Shown here: positions 35,028 to 45,397 of the stretch, in pieces
Position numbering within the stretch: position 1 is the first letter of the stretch
Layout of the letters: every line of letters starts with the position of its first letter
DNA from: Pseudomonas sp. QTF5
GTDB lineage: Bacteria > Pseudomonadota > Gammaproteobacteria > Pseudomonadales > Pseudomonadaceae
Assembly: GCF_000512695.2 (NCBI RefSeq)
Contig: NZ_AZRW02000002.1
Location: forward strand, 124,001 to 188,000
Direction: 5' to 3'
Length of the DNA: 64,000 bases
Notes under the pieces: model-generated
Database searches by the model: none
Seen by the model: the letters and a program-made list of their open reading frames with translations, nothing else
What the model was told of the DNA's origin: nothing
Translations under genes and position numbers: made by a program

Positions 35028-37330
35028 GCCGCTATTTCAGCAAATCTCTATTTGCCAGCCTGGCGCTCCTGGCCGTCGCCTGCGCGCAGGCCGCCCCGGC
35101 GCCTGTCACTCCCCCGCTGGCGCAGGAGCAGCAAGCCCCGAGCTGGGCCACCACGCGCACCTTCGAACAGCTGGGGCGTTCGGCCGACAGCCTGTTGCTG
35201 GGGATCCACAACAGCGATCAGATCGAGTTCACCCTGCGGCGCGACCGTATCGCCAGCGATGCAAGGCTTAAGCTGGAATACACCCCGTCTCCGGCGCTGC
35301 TGCCGACGCTCTCGCATATGCGGGTCTACCTGAATGATACCCTGATGAGCGTGGTGCCCATCGAGAAAGAACAACTGGGGCGCAAGACCACGCAGCAGAT
35401 CGCCCTGGATCCCCGGCTGGTCACCGATTTCAACCGCGTCCGTCTGGAATTCGTCGGCCATTACACCGACATGTGCGAAGACCCCGCCAACAGCGCCTTG
35501 TGGGTTAACGTCAGCCGCGCCAGCCAGGTTTCCCTGCAGGAACAGGCACTGGCGACCAAAAACGATCTGGCGTTCTTCCCCAGGCCATTCTTCGACGCAC
35601 TGGGCTATGGCAAGCCGGTCATCAACCTGCTGTTCGCCGCCTCCCCGACCGTAGGCGAACAGCGCGCCGCCGGCATCCTCGCCTCTTACTTCGGCAGCCT
35701 GGCGGGTTGGCGCGGCGCCCGGTTCCCGGTGCTGTTCGATCAGCTGCCGACGAGCCAGGACCAGGACCAGGACCAGGACCAGGACACCCTCAACCCTTCG
35801 GTGGTGTTCGCCACCAACGATCATCGGCCACAGTTCCTCGCGGACCTGGAGAAGTTTCCGCTGGTGCAGGCGCCGGTGGTGCAGCTGATCGACAACCCCA
35901 ACGACCGCTACAGCAAAGTGCTGCTGGTGATGGGGCGCAATGACGCCGACCTGGCGGTGGCCGCCCGCGCCCTGGCCTTGGGCGGTGACCTGTTCCGCAG
36001 CTCGCGGGTGACGGTGGAAAACGTCCAGCAGTTGCAGCCGCGCAAGCCCTACGACGCCCCCAACTGGATGCGTACCGATCGCCCGGTGCGCTTCGCCGAA
36101 CTGCTCAAGTACCCTGAGCAGTTGCAGGTCAGCGGCCTTCTGCCGCGGCCGATCATCCTCGACATCAACTTGCCGCCCGACCTGTTCGTCTGGCGGAACC
36201 AGGGCATCCCGCTGCAGACCAAGTACCGCTACACGCCGCCGTCGACCAACGACGAGTCGCGCCTGAATATCAGCCTCAACAACCAGTTCATCACCAGCCT
36301 GCCGCTGCTGCGCAACACCAACAGCCGTCTGGAAGAACTGCGCCTGGCGGTGCTGTCCAACGAGTCGGCAAACGCCAGTGACCACCTCTTGGTACCGGCG
36401 CTGAAAATCGGCGATCGCAACAGCATCCGCTTCGATTTCAGTTTCGCCAGCACTTTCGGCAGCTCCCAGCGCGACCGTTGCCAGACCTCCCTACCGGTGG
36501 ACACTCGGGCCCTGATCGACGATGAGTCGACCATCGACTTGTCGGGCTATCACCATTACATCGCCATGCCGGACCTGCGCGCTTTCGCCCGCAGCGGCTT
36601 TCCGTTCAGCCGCATGGCCGACCTGTCGGAGACCCTGGTGGTGGTGCCGGCCAATCCGACCGCCACCCAGCTCAGCACCTTGTTTGAGGCGGTCGCCAAA
36701 ATCTCCTCGCAAACCGGCTTCCCGGCGCTGGCCCTGAACCTGAGCGACAACTGGGATGACGCCAGGAAAGCCGACGTCGACCTGCTTGTGCTGGGCGCCC
36801 TGCCCGCGGACCTGCGGGACCAGCCGGACCTCAACCTGTGGCTCGACCACACCCGCGACTCCCTGATGCAGGCGTCGAATGCCGCCGCCGGTCAGTCTTC
36901 GCCCCGGGCCGGGCAGATCAACGATGAGCGCAACCTGGGAGCCAACCGGGTCGAAGTGTCGGCCAAGGCCCCGATGGCAGCGATCGTCGGTATGCAGTCG
37001 CCCTTCCATGGCCAGCGCAGCATTGTCGCGCTGCTGGCCACCGATACCCCCGACTACCAGATGCTGCGCGAAACCCTGAGCGATAACGGGAAAATCGATG
37101 CCGTGTCCGGTTCCGTGGCGATGATCCGCAGCAGCGGCGTGAACAGCCAGCTGGTCGGCGAGCAGTACTTTGTCGGCTACTTGCCCTGGTGGCTGATGCT
37201 CTGGTTCCAGCTCTCGGAACATCCGGTACTGCTGGCTGGCATGGCGGTCCTGAGCGTGCTGCTGACCGCCTTCCTGCTGTGGCGCGCCTTGCGCTGGGCT
37301 GCGCGTCGTCGGTTGGCGAACGAGGAGTAA
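35024..37330 (+). CDS. bcsB: BcsB, periplasmic cellulose synthase subunit
   Basis: A 768-residue partner of BcsA. The signal peptide (LFASLALLAVACAQA) is cleaved near AQA|AP; repeated carbohydrate-binding and flavodoxin-like domains follow, and a single membrane helix near the C-terminus (VLLAGMAVLSVLLTAFLLWR) docks on BcsA. Unusual: residues about 245-254 are a run of five Gln-Asp pairs encoded by a perfect hexanucleotide repeat, in a loop before LNPSVVFATND. ATGA overlap with bcsA. Confidence 0.93.
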   Translation: MSRYFSKSLFASLALLAVACAQAAPAPVTPPLAQEQQAPSWATTRTFEQLGRSADSLLLGIHNSDQIEFTLRRDRIASDARLKLEYTPSPALLPTLSHMRVYLNDTLMSVVPIEKEQLGRKTTQQIALDPRLVTDFNRVRLEFVGHYTDMCEDPANSALWVNVSRASQVSLQEQALATKNDLAFFPRPFFDALGYGKPVINLLFAASPTVGEQRAAGILASYFGSLAGWRGARFPVLFDQLPTSQDQDQDQDQDTLNPSVVFATNDHRPQFLADLEKFPLVQAPVVQLIDNPNDRYSKVLLVMGRNDADLAVAARALALGGDLFRSSRVTVENVQQLQPRKPYDAPNWMRTDRPVRFAELLKYPEQLQVSGLLPRPIILDINLPPDLFVWRNQGIPLQTKYRYTPPSTNDESRLNISLNNQFITSLPLLRNTNSRLEELRLAVLSNESANASDHLLVPALKIGDRNSIRFDFSFASTFGSSQRDRCQTSLPVDTRALIDDESTIDLSGYHHYIAMPDLRAFARSGFPFSRMADLSETLVVVPANPTATQLSTLFEAVAKISSQTGFPALALNLSDNWDDARKADVDLLVLGALPADLRDQPDLNLWLDHTRDSLMQASNAAAGQSSPRAGQINDERNLGANRVEVSAKAPMAAIVGMQSPFHGQRSIVALLATDTPDYQMLRETLSDNGKIDAVSGSVAMIRSSGVNSQLVGEQYFVGYLPWWLMLWFQLSEHPVLLAGMAVLSVLLTAFLLWRALRWAARRRLANEE
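35756..35785 (+). repeat. CAGGAC hexamer repeat, five copies, inside bcsB
   Basis: Five perfect CAGGAC units in a row encode Gln-Asp pairs. Copy-number change would keep the frame and only lengthen or shorten a loop, so variation among strains is expected to be neutral or tuning. Confidence 0.9.
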
Positions 37331-37333
37331 GGG

Positions 37334-38437
37334 ATGAAAGCCGCCATCGCATGGGCGTTGGCCCTGAGCCTGCCGGGTCTGGCGACTGCCGCCGAGTGCA
37401 CTTGGCCGGCCTGGGAGAGCTACAAGAAGGCGATGGTGAGCCCCGATGGACGGGTGATCGATCACTCGTTGCAGCAGCAGATCACCACCTCGGAAGGCCA
37501 GAGCTACGGGATGTTCTTTGCCCTGCTGGGCAACGACCGTGACAGCTTCGCCAAGCTGCTGAACTGGACCCGGGACAACCTCGCCGGCGGCGACCTGAAC
37601 CACCAGCTGCCCGCCTGGCAGTGGGGCCTGAGCAAGGAGGGTCGCTGGCAGGTGCTGGATCCGAACAACGCCAGCGATGCCGACCTGTGGATGGCCTACA
37701 GCCTGCTGGAGGCCGGTCGCCTCTGGAAGCGACCGGATTATGAAACCCTTGGCCGCAACATGCTCTGGCGCAGCGCCGCGCAAACCCTGCGCCCGCTGCC
37801 CGGACTGGGCCTGATGCTGTTACCGGGGGATGTCGGCTTCGAATCCGCCGATGGCTGGCGGCTCAACCCCAGCTACCTGCCGCCACAACTGCTGGCGCGT
37901 TTTGCCCTGGTCGCTCCCGTGTGGGGCGACGTGGCAAACAGTGCCCGGCGCCTGCTGCTGGAAAGCTCGCCCAAGGGCCAAGTCGCCGACTGGGTGGCCT
38001 GGAAGGCAGGGCAAGGCTGGGCAGCGGATGCCAAGGGCGCTATCGGCAGCTATGACGCGATCCGCGTCTACCTCTGGCTGGGCATGCTCGATCCCCAAGC
38101 CCCGGGCAGGACCGAGTTGCTCGCGCAGATGCAACCCATGGTGGCGCTGACGGCGCGGCTCGGCCATCCGCCGGAGCGTGTGGATATCGCCCAAGGCACC
38201 GCAGAGGGCGTCGGCCCGGTTGGCTTCTCGGCGGCGCTGTTGCCGCTGCTGGCCAGCGCAGCCGAAGGCGATGCGGCGTTGGCGGCCCAACGCGAACGCC
38301 TACGCCAGAACCCGCCTCCGGCGGACGCCTATTACAACCAATCACTGCTGATGTTCGGCCAAGGCTGGGACCAACAGCGTTATCGTTTCGACAAGGACGG
38401 CCGGCTGCTGCCGGCGTGGACTTCATCATGCAAGTAG
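37334..38437 (+). CDS. bcsZ: BcsZ, periplasmic endo-1,4-glucanase (GH8)
   Basis: A 367-residue glycoside hydrolase family 8 enzyme that trims cellulose. The signal peptide is MKAAIAWALALSLPGLATAA. The general acid Glu is in ITTSEGQSYGMFFAL and the second catalytic Asp in GSYDAIRVYLWLGM, with DPNNASDADLWMAYSLL between. It starts 3 bp after the bcsB stop and overlaps the next gene's possible upstream start. Ends with a Cys-Lys that could pair with Cys in ECTWPAW. Confidence 0.95.
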   Translation: MKAAIAWALALSLPGLATAAECTWPAWESYKKAMVSPDGRVIDHSLQQQITTSEGQSYGMFFALLGNDRDSFAKLLNWTRDNLAGGDLNHQLPAWQWGLSKEGRWQVLDPNNASDADLWMAYSLLEAGRLWKRPDYETLGRNMLWRSAAQTLRPLPGLGLMLLPGDVGFESADGWRLNPSYLPPQLLARFALVAPVWGDVANSARRLLLESSPKGQVADWVAWKAGQGWAADAKGAIGSYDAIRVYLWLGMLDPQAPGRTELLAQMQPMVALTARLGHPPERVDIAQGTAEGVGPVGFSAALLPLLASAAEGDAALAAQRERLRQNPPPADAYYNQSLLMFGQGWDQQRYRFDKDGRLLPAWTSSCK

Positions 38438-38442
38438 TGCTC

Positions 38443-41400
38443 ATGCGCAAAGTCGTGTCGCAATGGACGTTGGTGTTGAGCTGCTTGTCGGGCACCGCGC
38501 TGGCTCAGCCGGTTACCCCCCAGGACCAGCAACAGTGGCTGCTCGGACAGGTACGCCTGGGCGAGGCGATGTATCGCGAGGACCTGGTGCGCGACTCGCT
38601 GGCGCGCCTGGAGTCGATTGCTCCAGAACATCCGCAGGTCTTGGTCGGCGGGATTCGCCAGGCCCTGCTGCAACATAACCAGCCGCTGGTCGAGCAACGC
38701 CTGCAGCAATTGCGCCGCCAGGCCCCGGGTTCGCCGGCGCTGCACCAGGCCCAGGCCCTGATCAAGCTGCAGAGCAAGGACGGTCAGCATCTGTTGCAGC
38801 AAGCCCGCCTGCTGGCAGCTGCCGGACGGGCCGAAGAGGCCGCCGCACAGTACCAGGAGCTGTTCAGCAGCGAGCCGCCGGACTTCTCCAGCGCGCTGGA
38901 ATACTGGGCTGTGCGGGGTGGCATCAGCGGCCAGCGCCCTGCTGTGATCCAGCAGTTGCAAAACCTCGATAGCCAGTACCCGGGTAACGCGGGGCTGCGC
39001 CAGATGCTCGCCGGCCTGCTGTTCGCCGAACAGCGCGATGCCGAAGCCTTGGCGATTCTGCACCAGCTGGCCAGCGATCCCCAGGCCAGCAACCTCGCCT
39101 CCGAGCGCGAATACAACTACCTGAGCAAGCTGCCGGTCAGCAGCGAAACCGCTCGCGCCTGGGAAGACTTCCAGCGGCATTACCCCTTTTCGACCTTCAA
39201 GAACCAAGCAGCCAAGCAGCTGCAGCATCAGCGCCAGTTGCTCGGCGACCCGGCCTGGCAGGCCGGCGTCAAAGGCAAGGAGCTGCTGGAGGCCAACGAC
39301 AATGTCGGCGCCGAAAAGCTCTTGCGCCGCGCTTCGCGCAGCTACCCGGATGATGCCAGCCTGATCGGCTCCCTAGGCATCGCATTGATGCATCAGAACA
39401 AGCATGACCAGGCCTATAAGGCGTTCACCGAGGCCTTGGGCAAGGAACAGGACACTTCCTGGATCAGCAAGTGGAAAGACCTGCAGCTGGCCAACCGCAA
39501 CTGGATGCTGCTGCAGCAGGGTGACGAAGCCCTGGAGCGCAAAGACCTGGCGGCGGCCCGCAAAGCCTATCAACAGGCGCACCAGGTCAAACCCGACGAA
39601 GCCGACTGGCTGGTGGGCCTGGCCAATGTCGCCCTGGCCGAAGGCGAAGACATTCAGGCCGAGGCCCTGCTGCTGCAGGCGCGCAAGCTGCAGCCCGACA
39701 ACGGCAAGGCGGTGCGCGCCCTGGTTCGTCTGTACCAGACGCAAGCGCCGGAAAAGGCCCAGGCCTACCTCGACACCTTGCCGGCGGTCACCCAGCGCGA
39801 ATTTGCGGCCTTGCGCCGAAGCCTGGAGCTCGACCGCCTTAACCTCGAAGCAGATGCCGCGACCCAGCGCGCCGACTGGCCGACGGTTTCGCGGGTGCTG
39901 CTCAAGGCCCGGCCACTGGCCCCTGACGATCCCTGGCTGACCTATCGCCTGGCCAATGCCCAGCATGAACAGGGGAAGGACAGCGCGGCCGAAGACAGCT
40001 TCCGCCAGTTGATCCGGCGCCAGGGCAGCAATGCCCAGGCCCGTTACGCCCACGGCTTGTACCTGGCCTCGATCGGGCGCGACAGCGAGACTCTCGCCAC
40101 CCTGGCCGCCATTCCCGCGGCGCAGTGGGACGACAATATGCGTGACCTGTCCAGCCGGGTCGAACGCCGCCAGCTGTTGGCACGGGCCCAGGCCCTGCGT
40201 GATGCCGGTCACGAGCCGCAGGCGATCGCCCTGCTGCTGCGCGCCCCGAGCACCGACGATCTGGTGACCCTGGCAGACTGGGCCTACCAGCGCGGCGATC
40301 AGCTGCAAGCCGAAGCCTACTATCGGCAAGTCCTGCAGCGCGAGCGGCACAACGCCGAGGCGCAGCTGGGCCTGATCGAAACCCTGATTGCCCGCGGCCA
40401 GCTTGCGTCGGCGCAGCGCGCCCTGGAAGAACTGGCGGTGCCAGCGAACGCGCCGGCGGCCTACCAGCGGCGCCTGGCCAATGCCTGGACCGGGGTGAAC
40501 CAGCCGGACAAGGCGCGCGCGCTGTACGCCCGCTTGCTCGAGACGCCACAGAGCGATCCGTTGCTGTATCGAGACGCGGCGCGGCTGATGTCCCGCCAGC
40601 AGCCCCGGCAGGCGCTGGACAACTATGCCCGCAGCATGGCCGCCGCCAGCTTGATCGATCCCGCGCAGGCCAACCCCCGCGACGATCGCGCCATGACCCT
40701 GGCCAGCCGGGCGAAGGACGCCGACGAGTGGCTGCCGCGCAGCCTGCGCAGTGACGTGGACACCCTGTACCAGGCGCAGAACCCGACTGTGCACCTCTCC
40801 CATGACTTCGCCTGGCGTACGGACAACTCGTCGTCGGGAATTTCCGACCTGACCACACAGACCACCATCCTGCGCCTGGATGCGCCGATTGCCGAAGGTC
40901 AGGGCTTCCTCCAGGCCGAGCGGGTGGAGCTGGATGTCGGCAGTTTCGCCACCGATGCCAACGGCCTGCACCGCGAGCAGTTCGGTACCTGCGCACTGGT
41001 CACCAGCGGTTGCCCGGATACCTCGGAAAGTACCAGCGGCACAGGCTTGGCGATGGGTTGGAAAAATGAGCGCTGGGCGCTGGATCTGGGACATTCGCCA
41101 GAAGGCTTCAAGGTTCCGAACTGGCTCGGCGGGGTCACCTACAGCAGTGACTGGCGGTCCCTTGGCTGGTCCCTTACGGCCTCGCGACGGCCGCTGAGCA
41201 ACTCTCTGGTGTCCTATGCCGGCGCGGTCGACCCGATCACCGGAATCACCTGGGGGGGCGTCACCGCCAATGGCGTCACCCTGGGGCTCAGTCATGACGA
41301 AGGGGGGGTCGACGGCGTCTGGGCCAGCCTCGGCGCACACTGGTTGCGGGGCAAGAACGTCGCCGACAACCAGCGCCGGTCGGCCATGGCCGGCTATTAC

Positions 41401-41937
41401 TACCGCCTGATCGACCGCGCCGACGAGCGTCTTCGCACCGGTCTGACCCTCATGTACTGGGGCTACGACAAGGACCTGAGCGAATACAGCCTGGGCCAGG
41501 GCGGTTACTACAGCCCACAGCAGTACTATTCCATCGGCGTACCGCTCAACTATGCCTGGCGAAATGCCGACTGGTCAGTGCTGCTGGAAAGCTCGGTGGG
41601 CTGGTCCTATGCCAAGACCAGCGATAGCGATCTTTACCCTGTTCATGGGGCCGACAAGTTGCGCGAGCTGGTCGAACAGGCTGGCCACGTATTCGCCGAA
41701 GATGCCAGCCAGGTCAACGCCGGCAGCAGTAGCAGCGGGGTTAACGTCCGCCTGCAAGGCCTGTTCGAACGCAGGCTATCGGACAACCTGGTCCTGGGCT
41801 CCGGCATCACCTGGCAGCACAGCGAGGGCTACGCACCGAGCCGGGCCTTGCTCTACCTGCGTTACACCTTCGACCCCTGGCAAGGCAACCTGCCGTTGCC
41901 GGTCGAACCCATAGCGCCTTACGCTGACAGGCGCTGA
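38443..41937 (+). CDS. bcsC: BcsC, cellulose outer-membrane export protein
   Basis: A 1164-residue periplasmic TPR scaffold plus outer-membrane barrel. The signal peptide is MRKVVSQWTLVLSCLSGTALA. Residues about 30-760 are some 18-20 TPR helices (repeated A-P/E-x-A-Y motifs such as LAAARKAYQQAHQVKPDEADWLV, here shortened: LAAARKAYQQAHQ). From about 790 the beta-barrel begins (SSGISDLTTQTTILRL) and ends in YLRYTFDPWQGN with a short tail. The start is ambiguous: ATG 38443 gives a normal signal peptide, ATG 38428 would overlap bcsZ. It ends the operon, against transposase debris. Confidence 0.9.
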   Translation: MRKVVSQWTLVLSCLSGTALAQPVTPQDQQQWLLGQVRLGEAMYREDLVRDSLARLESIAPEHPQVLVGGIRQALLQHNQPLVEQRLQQLRRQAPGSPALHQAQALIKLQSKDGQHLLQQARLLAAAGRAEEAAAQYQELFSSEPPDFSSALEYWAVRGGISGQRPAVIQQLQNLDSQYPGNAGLRQMLAGLLFAEQRDAEALAILHQLASDPQASNLASEREYNYLSKLPVSSETARAWEDFQRHYPFSTFKNQAAKQLQHQRQLLGDPAWQAGVKGKELLEANDNVGAEKLLRRASRSYPDDASLIGSLGIALMHQNKHDQAYKAFTEALGKEQDTSWISKWKDLQLANRNWMLLQQGDEALERKDLAAARKAYQQAHQVKPDEADWLVGLANVALAEGEDIQAEALLLQARKLQPDNGKAVRALVRLYQTQAPEKAQAYLDTLPAVTQREFAALRRSLELDRLNLEADAATQRADWPTVSRVLLKARPLAPDDPWLTYRLANAQHEQGKDSAAEDSFRQLIRRQGSNAQARYAHGLYLASIGRDSETLATLAAIPAAQWDDNMRDLSSRVERRQLLARAQALRDAGHEPQAIALLLRAPSTDDLVTLADWAYQRGDQLQAEAYYRQVLQRERHNAEAQLGLIETLIARGQLASAQRALEELAVPANAPAAYQRRLANAWTGVNQPDKARALYARLLETPQSDPLLYRDAARLMSRQQPRQALDNYARSMAAASLIDPAQANPRDDRAMTLASRAKDADEWLPRSLRSDVDTLYQAQNPTVHLSHDFAWRTDNSSSGISDLTTQTTILRLDAPIAEGQGFLQAERVELDVGSFATDANGLHREQFGTCALVTSGCPDTSESTSGTGLAMGWKNERWALDLGHSPEGFKVPNWLGGVTYSSDWRSLGWSLTASRRPLSNSLVSYAGAVDPITGITWGGVTANGVTLGLSHDEGGVDGVWASLGAHWLRGKNVADNQRRSAMAGYYYRLIDRADERLRTGLTLMYWGYDKDLSEYSLGQGGYYSPQQYYSIGVPLNYAWRNADWSVLLESSVGWSYAKTSDSDLYPVHGADKLRELVEQAGHVFAEDASQVNAGSSSSGVNVRLQGLFERRLSDNLVLGSGITWQHSEGYAPSRALLYLRYTFDPWQGNLPLPVEPIAPYADRR

Positions 41938-42260
41938 CGCCGCGAGGAAGCGACGGCCTGAAACTTACTGCCATCGATGGCCACCAACTCGCCTGCTATC
42001 AGGCCGGCCGTGCGGCAAAACCGGACGAAGGCACGGCAAGTCGCAACAAAGGCGGGTTTGTTGTTTTTGCGAAAGTCAGCGATGGTCTTGAGGTCTGGCT
42101 TGAGTCGGTTGATCAGCCACATGACCTCGATGTTGCGCTGACACTCGGCTTCAAGTCGACGCGAAGAGCGAAACCGCTGGAAATGGCCGTAGAGATAGAG
42201 CTTTAGCAGGTCGGCGGGATCAGTCTTCGCGGGTGGCGCGCTGATGGGGATTTCAACTCG
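41919..42260 (-). pseudogene. Transposase fragment (IS1182/IS5-like)
   Basis: Read on the minus strand: LLKLYLYGHFQRFRSSRRLE, then VMWLINRLKPDLKTIADFRK and GELVAIDGSKFQAV, the N-terminal half of IS1182-type transposases. The fragment has no start and ends at a stop that overlaps the 3' end of bcsC by 19 bp. The C-terminal DDE part is missing and no terminal repeats are visible. About 110 codons. Confidence 0.8.
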
Positions 42261-42380
42261 GATCTGCGGGCCTTGTGGTTAAGGAAAGGCGCCCGCCTCT
42301 ACATCGCAACCTGAGCGCCCTCGCTGTCAGCCGACTCGGCGGCCAATTGAAGCGGGAGGCCAATGCTGAACAAGCGCTTC

Positions 42381-42666
42381 TTAGGCGTTTTTCCGAGGCC
42401 TGGCGCCTGGCATTACGCTCCAGCTGCCGATGGACATGCGGATCGATGCCCCTGGCGACCAGTGCCCTCGCTTCATCACGCAGAGCGAGAGCATCTCGTA
42501 AGCTAATTTCAGGATAGGTACCGAGAGAAATACGGGGTTGCTTATCCGCCCAGGAAAAGCGGAAGTGCCAGCACTTGGCGCCTTTCGCGAGGCCGTTGAA
42601 GTCAGGGAGGGTGTAATCCTTGGCTCCGGGCTTGGCGTGTCGGACCGCGGTCTTGGTGAGCGCCAT
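42381..42666 (-). pseudogene. Tyrosine integrase fragment (P4/DUF4102 type)
   Basis: MALTKTAVRHAKPGAKDYTL, then WHFRFSWADKQPRISLGTYP and EISLRDALALRDEARALVAR are the arm-binding N-terminal domain of tRNA-targeting integrases. After about 95 codons homology ends and the frame runs into other sequence; the catalytic R-H-R-Y domain is absent. It lies just downstream of the tRNA-Gly 3' end, with the orientation usual for an integrated island, so it is the footprint of a former genomic island. Confidence 0.85.
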
Positions 42667-42800
42667 CGCACACGCCATGAGAAAACCAATCTGCCGAGCA
42701 CCGGATTGATGTAGTGGAAAATGTGCCCATTGGGGCTGGATCTGAGTGTTTTCAGGGGGGCGCGGCAAAAGTCAAAGAAAGACTTTTCTTTGGGCGAAAA

Positions 42801-42830
42801 AAAATGGATCTCTTTTCAGAGATCCATTTT
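42801..42830. terminator. Bidirectional rho-independent terminator after tRNA-Gly
   Basis: AAAATGGATCTC and GAGATCCATTTT form a 12-bp stem with loop TTTTCA, with A- and T-runs on the two sides. Read on the minus strand it closes the pgsA-tRNA-Gly transcript 9 bp after the tRNA. Confidence 0.85.
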
Positions 42831-42838
42831 TTAATGTT

Positions 42839-42914
<76 letters not shown>

Positions 42915-42977
42915 GTCTTGGTGAGGCGCATTCTATAGAATCCAGATGCTCCGTCAACCCCTTGATTCAAAAAAGTT

Positions 42978-43544
42978 TTATTTCTTTTCCACGTCCGTCT
43001 TCAGATGTGGCCAGGCGGCTCGCAAGTATTGGACCATGGACCACAACGTCAGGCCTGCGGACACCAGCAGCAAGGCGTAGCCCATCAGGACCCAGAAGCT
43101 GAAACTCGACGGATTGGCCAGCAGGATCACCAGCGCCAGCATTTGCGCGGCGGTTTTCCATTTGCCCAGGTTCGACACCGCCACATGAGCACGGGCACCG
43201 AGTTCGGCCATCCACTCGCGCAGTGCCGAAACGACAATTTCACGACCGATGATCACGGCAGCCGGCAGCGTTAGCCACAGGTTACCATGCTCTTGCACCA
43301 GCAGAACCAGGGCAACGGCGACCATCAACTTGTCCGCAACAGGATCGAGGAAGGCCCCGAACGGTGTGCTTTGTTCCAGACGACGGGCTAGATACCCGTC
43401 GAGCCAGTCGGTCGCGGCGGCAAATGCAAAGACCGAGGCGGACGCCAAATAGCTCCAGTGGTAAGGCAAGTAAAACAGCAAAATGAAGATCGGGATGAGC
43501 AGGACGCGTAGAACGGTAATCAGATTAGGGATATTCATCGGCAC
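42978..43544 (-). CDS. pgsA: PgsA, CDP-diacylglycerol-glycerol-3-phosphate phosphatidyltransferase
   Basis: A 188-residue membrane enzyme making phosphatidylglycerol phosphate, the committed step to acidic phospholipids. The CDP-alcohol phosphotransferase signature is complete: [20 protein letters not shown] followed by FLDPVADK, with the four metal-binding Asp. N-terminus [19 protein letters not shown] is typical. It follows uvrC by 27 bp, consistent with the conserved gacA-uvrC-pgsA order. Confidence 0.97.
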   Translation of the reverse strand: MPMNIPNLITVLRVLLIPIFILLFYLPYHWSYLASASVFAFAAATDWLDGYLARRLEQSTPFGAFLDPVADKLMVAVALVLLVQEHGNLWLTLPAAVIIGREIVVSALREWMAELGARAHVAVSNLGKWKTAAQMLALVILLANPSSFSFWVLMGYALLLVSAGLTLWSMVQYLRAAWPHLKTDVEKK

Positions 43545-43571
43545 AACTGGCTACGAGGTGAGTTGGGCATT

Positions 43572-45395
43572 CTACTCGCTGTGCAGGTTTGCATAAATCA
43601 ACTCTGCGAGCTTTTTGCTGATTCCGGGTGCTTTGGCGATCTCTTCGATGCTGGCACGAGACAGCTCCTGCAATCCACCAAAATGTTTCAACAAATCGCG
43701 TCGACGTGTCGGTCCGACGCCGGCAACGCCCTCAAGCGTAGACGTGCGGCGAGTTTTTCCACGACGTGCGCGGTGCCCGGTAATGGCGAAACGGTGGGCT
43801 TCGTCGCGGATCTGCTGAATTAAATGCAGCGCGGGGGAATCGCCGCGCAGGGTGAATTCATGGGCCGCATCGTTGAGGTACAGGGTTTCGAAACCGGCCT
43901 TGCGCGTCGCGCCCTTGGCCACACCCAAGAGAATCAGGTCTGGCACGGCTAGCTCGTTAAGCACGTCACGCGCCATCGACAGCTGACCTTTACCGCCGTC
44001 GACCAGCAAAATGTCCGGTAACTTGCCCTCGCCGTCCTTCAATTTGCTGAAGCGTCGGCTCAAGGCCTGATGCATCGCGGCATAGTCATCGCCCGGCGTA
44101 ACGCCTTCAATGTTGTAGCGGCGATAGTCGGATTTGATCGGGCCTTCCGGGCCGAACACCACACAGGACGCCACAGTGGCCTCGCCGCTGGAATGACTGA
44201 TGTCATAACACTCAAGACGTTGCGGCGGCTCATCCAGGCTCAGCACGTCAGCCAGAGCATCGAAACGTGCCGCAACGTGTTGCCGGTTCGCCAGACGTGC
44301 GCCCAACGCTTGCTCGGCATTGGTGACCGCCAATTGCTGCCAGCGCGCTCGGGTGCCGCGTACTCGATGGCTGATGGTCAACTCACGACCGCGCAGCTCT
44401 TCGATGGCTGCGATCAGGGTCGGAAAGTCTTCGTGAACCACGTTGACGATCAGCTCGCTCGGCAAGTCGCGTTCGGGACTGCTGATGTAATATTGGCCGA
44501 GAAACGCGGCCATGACTTCGGAAACGTCTTCCTCAATACCCACCTGCGGAAAGAAGTTCTTGCTTCCCAATACCCGGCCACCGCGCACGCTGATCAAGTG
44601 CACGCAGGCGCCACCTGGATTGACGAACGCCGCAATCACATCGACATCGCCCGTCCCGCCTTCCATGCTCTGCTGGTCCTGGACCCGACGCAGCAATGAG
44701 ATCTGGTCTCGCAGTTCGGCGGCGCGCTCGAACTCGAGGTTGACCGCCGCCTCCTCCATGGCCGCAGACAACTCGTCCGCCAGGGCGTTGCTGCGTCCTT
44801 CAAGAAACATCACCGAGTGGCGTACATCTTCGGCATACACCTGGGGTTCCACCAGTCCCACACACGGCGCCTTGCAGCGCTTGATCTGGTATTGCAGACA
44901 AGGGCGGGCGCGGTTCTTGTAAAAGCTGTCTTCACACTGACGAACAAAAAAAGCCTTTTGCAGCAGACTCAGGCTTTCGCGAATCGCACCGGCGCTGGGA
45001 TAAGGGCCGAAATATTTGCCCTTGGCCTTTTTCGCCCCCCGATGAATGCTCAAGCGCGGGAATTGACCATCCGAGAGAAAGACATAAGGGTAGGATTTGT
45101 CGTCGCGCAGCAGAATGTTGTATGGCGGGCGCCATTCCTTGATCAGCGTCTGCTCAAGCAGCAAGGCTTCGGTTTCGTTGGCCGTGATAGTGGTTTCGAC
45201 CTGGGCGATACGGCCTACCAGCGCAGCGGTCTTGGGGGCGAGACCCGCTTTGCGGAAGTAGCTCGCCAAACGCTTCTTGAGATTTTTGGCTTTGCCGACA
45301 TACAGCAGACGCGCATCGATGTCGAACATGCGATAGACGCCCGGCCGCCCACTGACCGTCGACAGAAAAGCACTTGGATCGAAGGTGTCAGTCAT
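43572..45395 (-). CDS. uvrC: UvrC, excinuclease ABC subunit C
   Basis: A 607-residue nucleotide excision repair nuclease that makes both cuts around a lesion. The GIY-YIG domain is at the N-terminus ([20 protein letters not shown]), then a UVR motif ([17 protein letters not shown]), the RNase H-like endonuclease domain ([33 protein letters not shown]) and a C-terminal tandem HhH ([20 protein letters not shown]). It starts 2 bp after the gacA stop, so the two are one transcript. Confidence 0.98.
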   Translation of the reverse strand: MTDTFDPSAFLSTVSGRPGVYRMFDIDARLLYVGKAKNLKKRLASYFRKAGLAPKTAALVGRIAQVETTITANETEALLLEQTLIKEWRPPYNILLRDDKSYPYVFLSDGQFPRLSIHRGAKKAKGKYFGPYPSAGAIRESLSLLQKAFFVRQCEDSFYKNRARPCLQYQIKRCKAPCVGLVEPQVYAEDVRHSVMFLEGRSNALADELSAAMEEAAVNLEFERAAELRDQISLLRRVQDQQSMEGGTGDVDVIAAFVNPGGACVHLISVRGGRVLGSKNFFPQVGIEEDVSEVMAAFLGQYYISSPERDLPSELIVNVVHEDFPTLIAAIEELRGRELTISHRVRGTRARWQQLAVTNAEQALGARLANRQHVAARFDALADVLSLDEPPQRLECYDISHSSGEATVASCVVFGPEGPIKSDYRRYNIEGVTPGDDYAAMHQALSRRFSKLKDGEGKLPDILLVDGGKGQLSMARDVLNELAVPDLILLGVAKGATRKAGFETLYLNDAAHEFTLRGDSPALHLIQQIRDEAHRFAITGHRARRGKTRRTSTLEGVAGVGPTRRRDLLKHFGGLQELSRASIEEIAKAPGISKKLAELIYANLHSE

Positions 45396-45397
45396 TT

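Noticed and set aside
39373-41340. A 655-codon open frame antisense to bcsC
   Set aside because: Mirror of the TPR and barrel coding sequence; no ribosome site and no similarity to known proteins.
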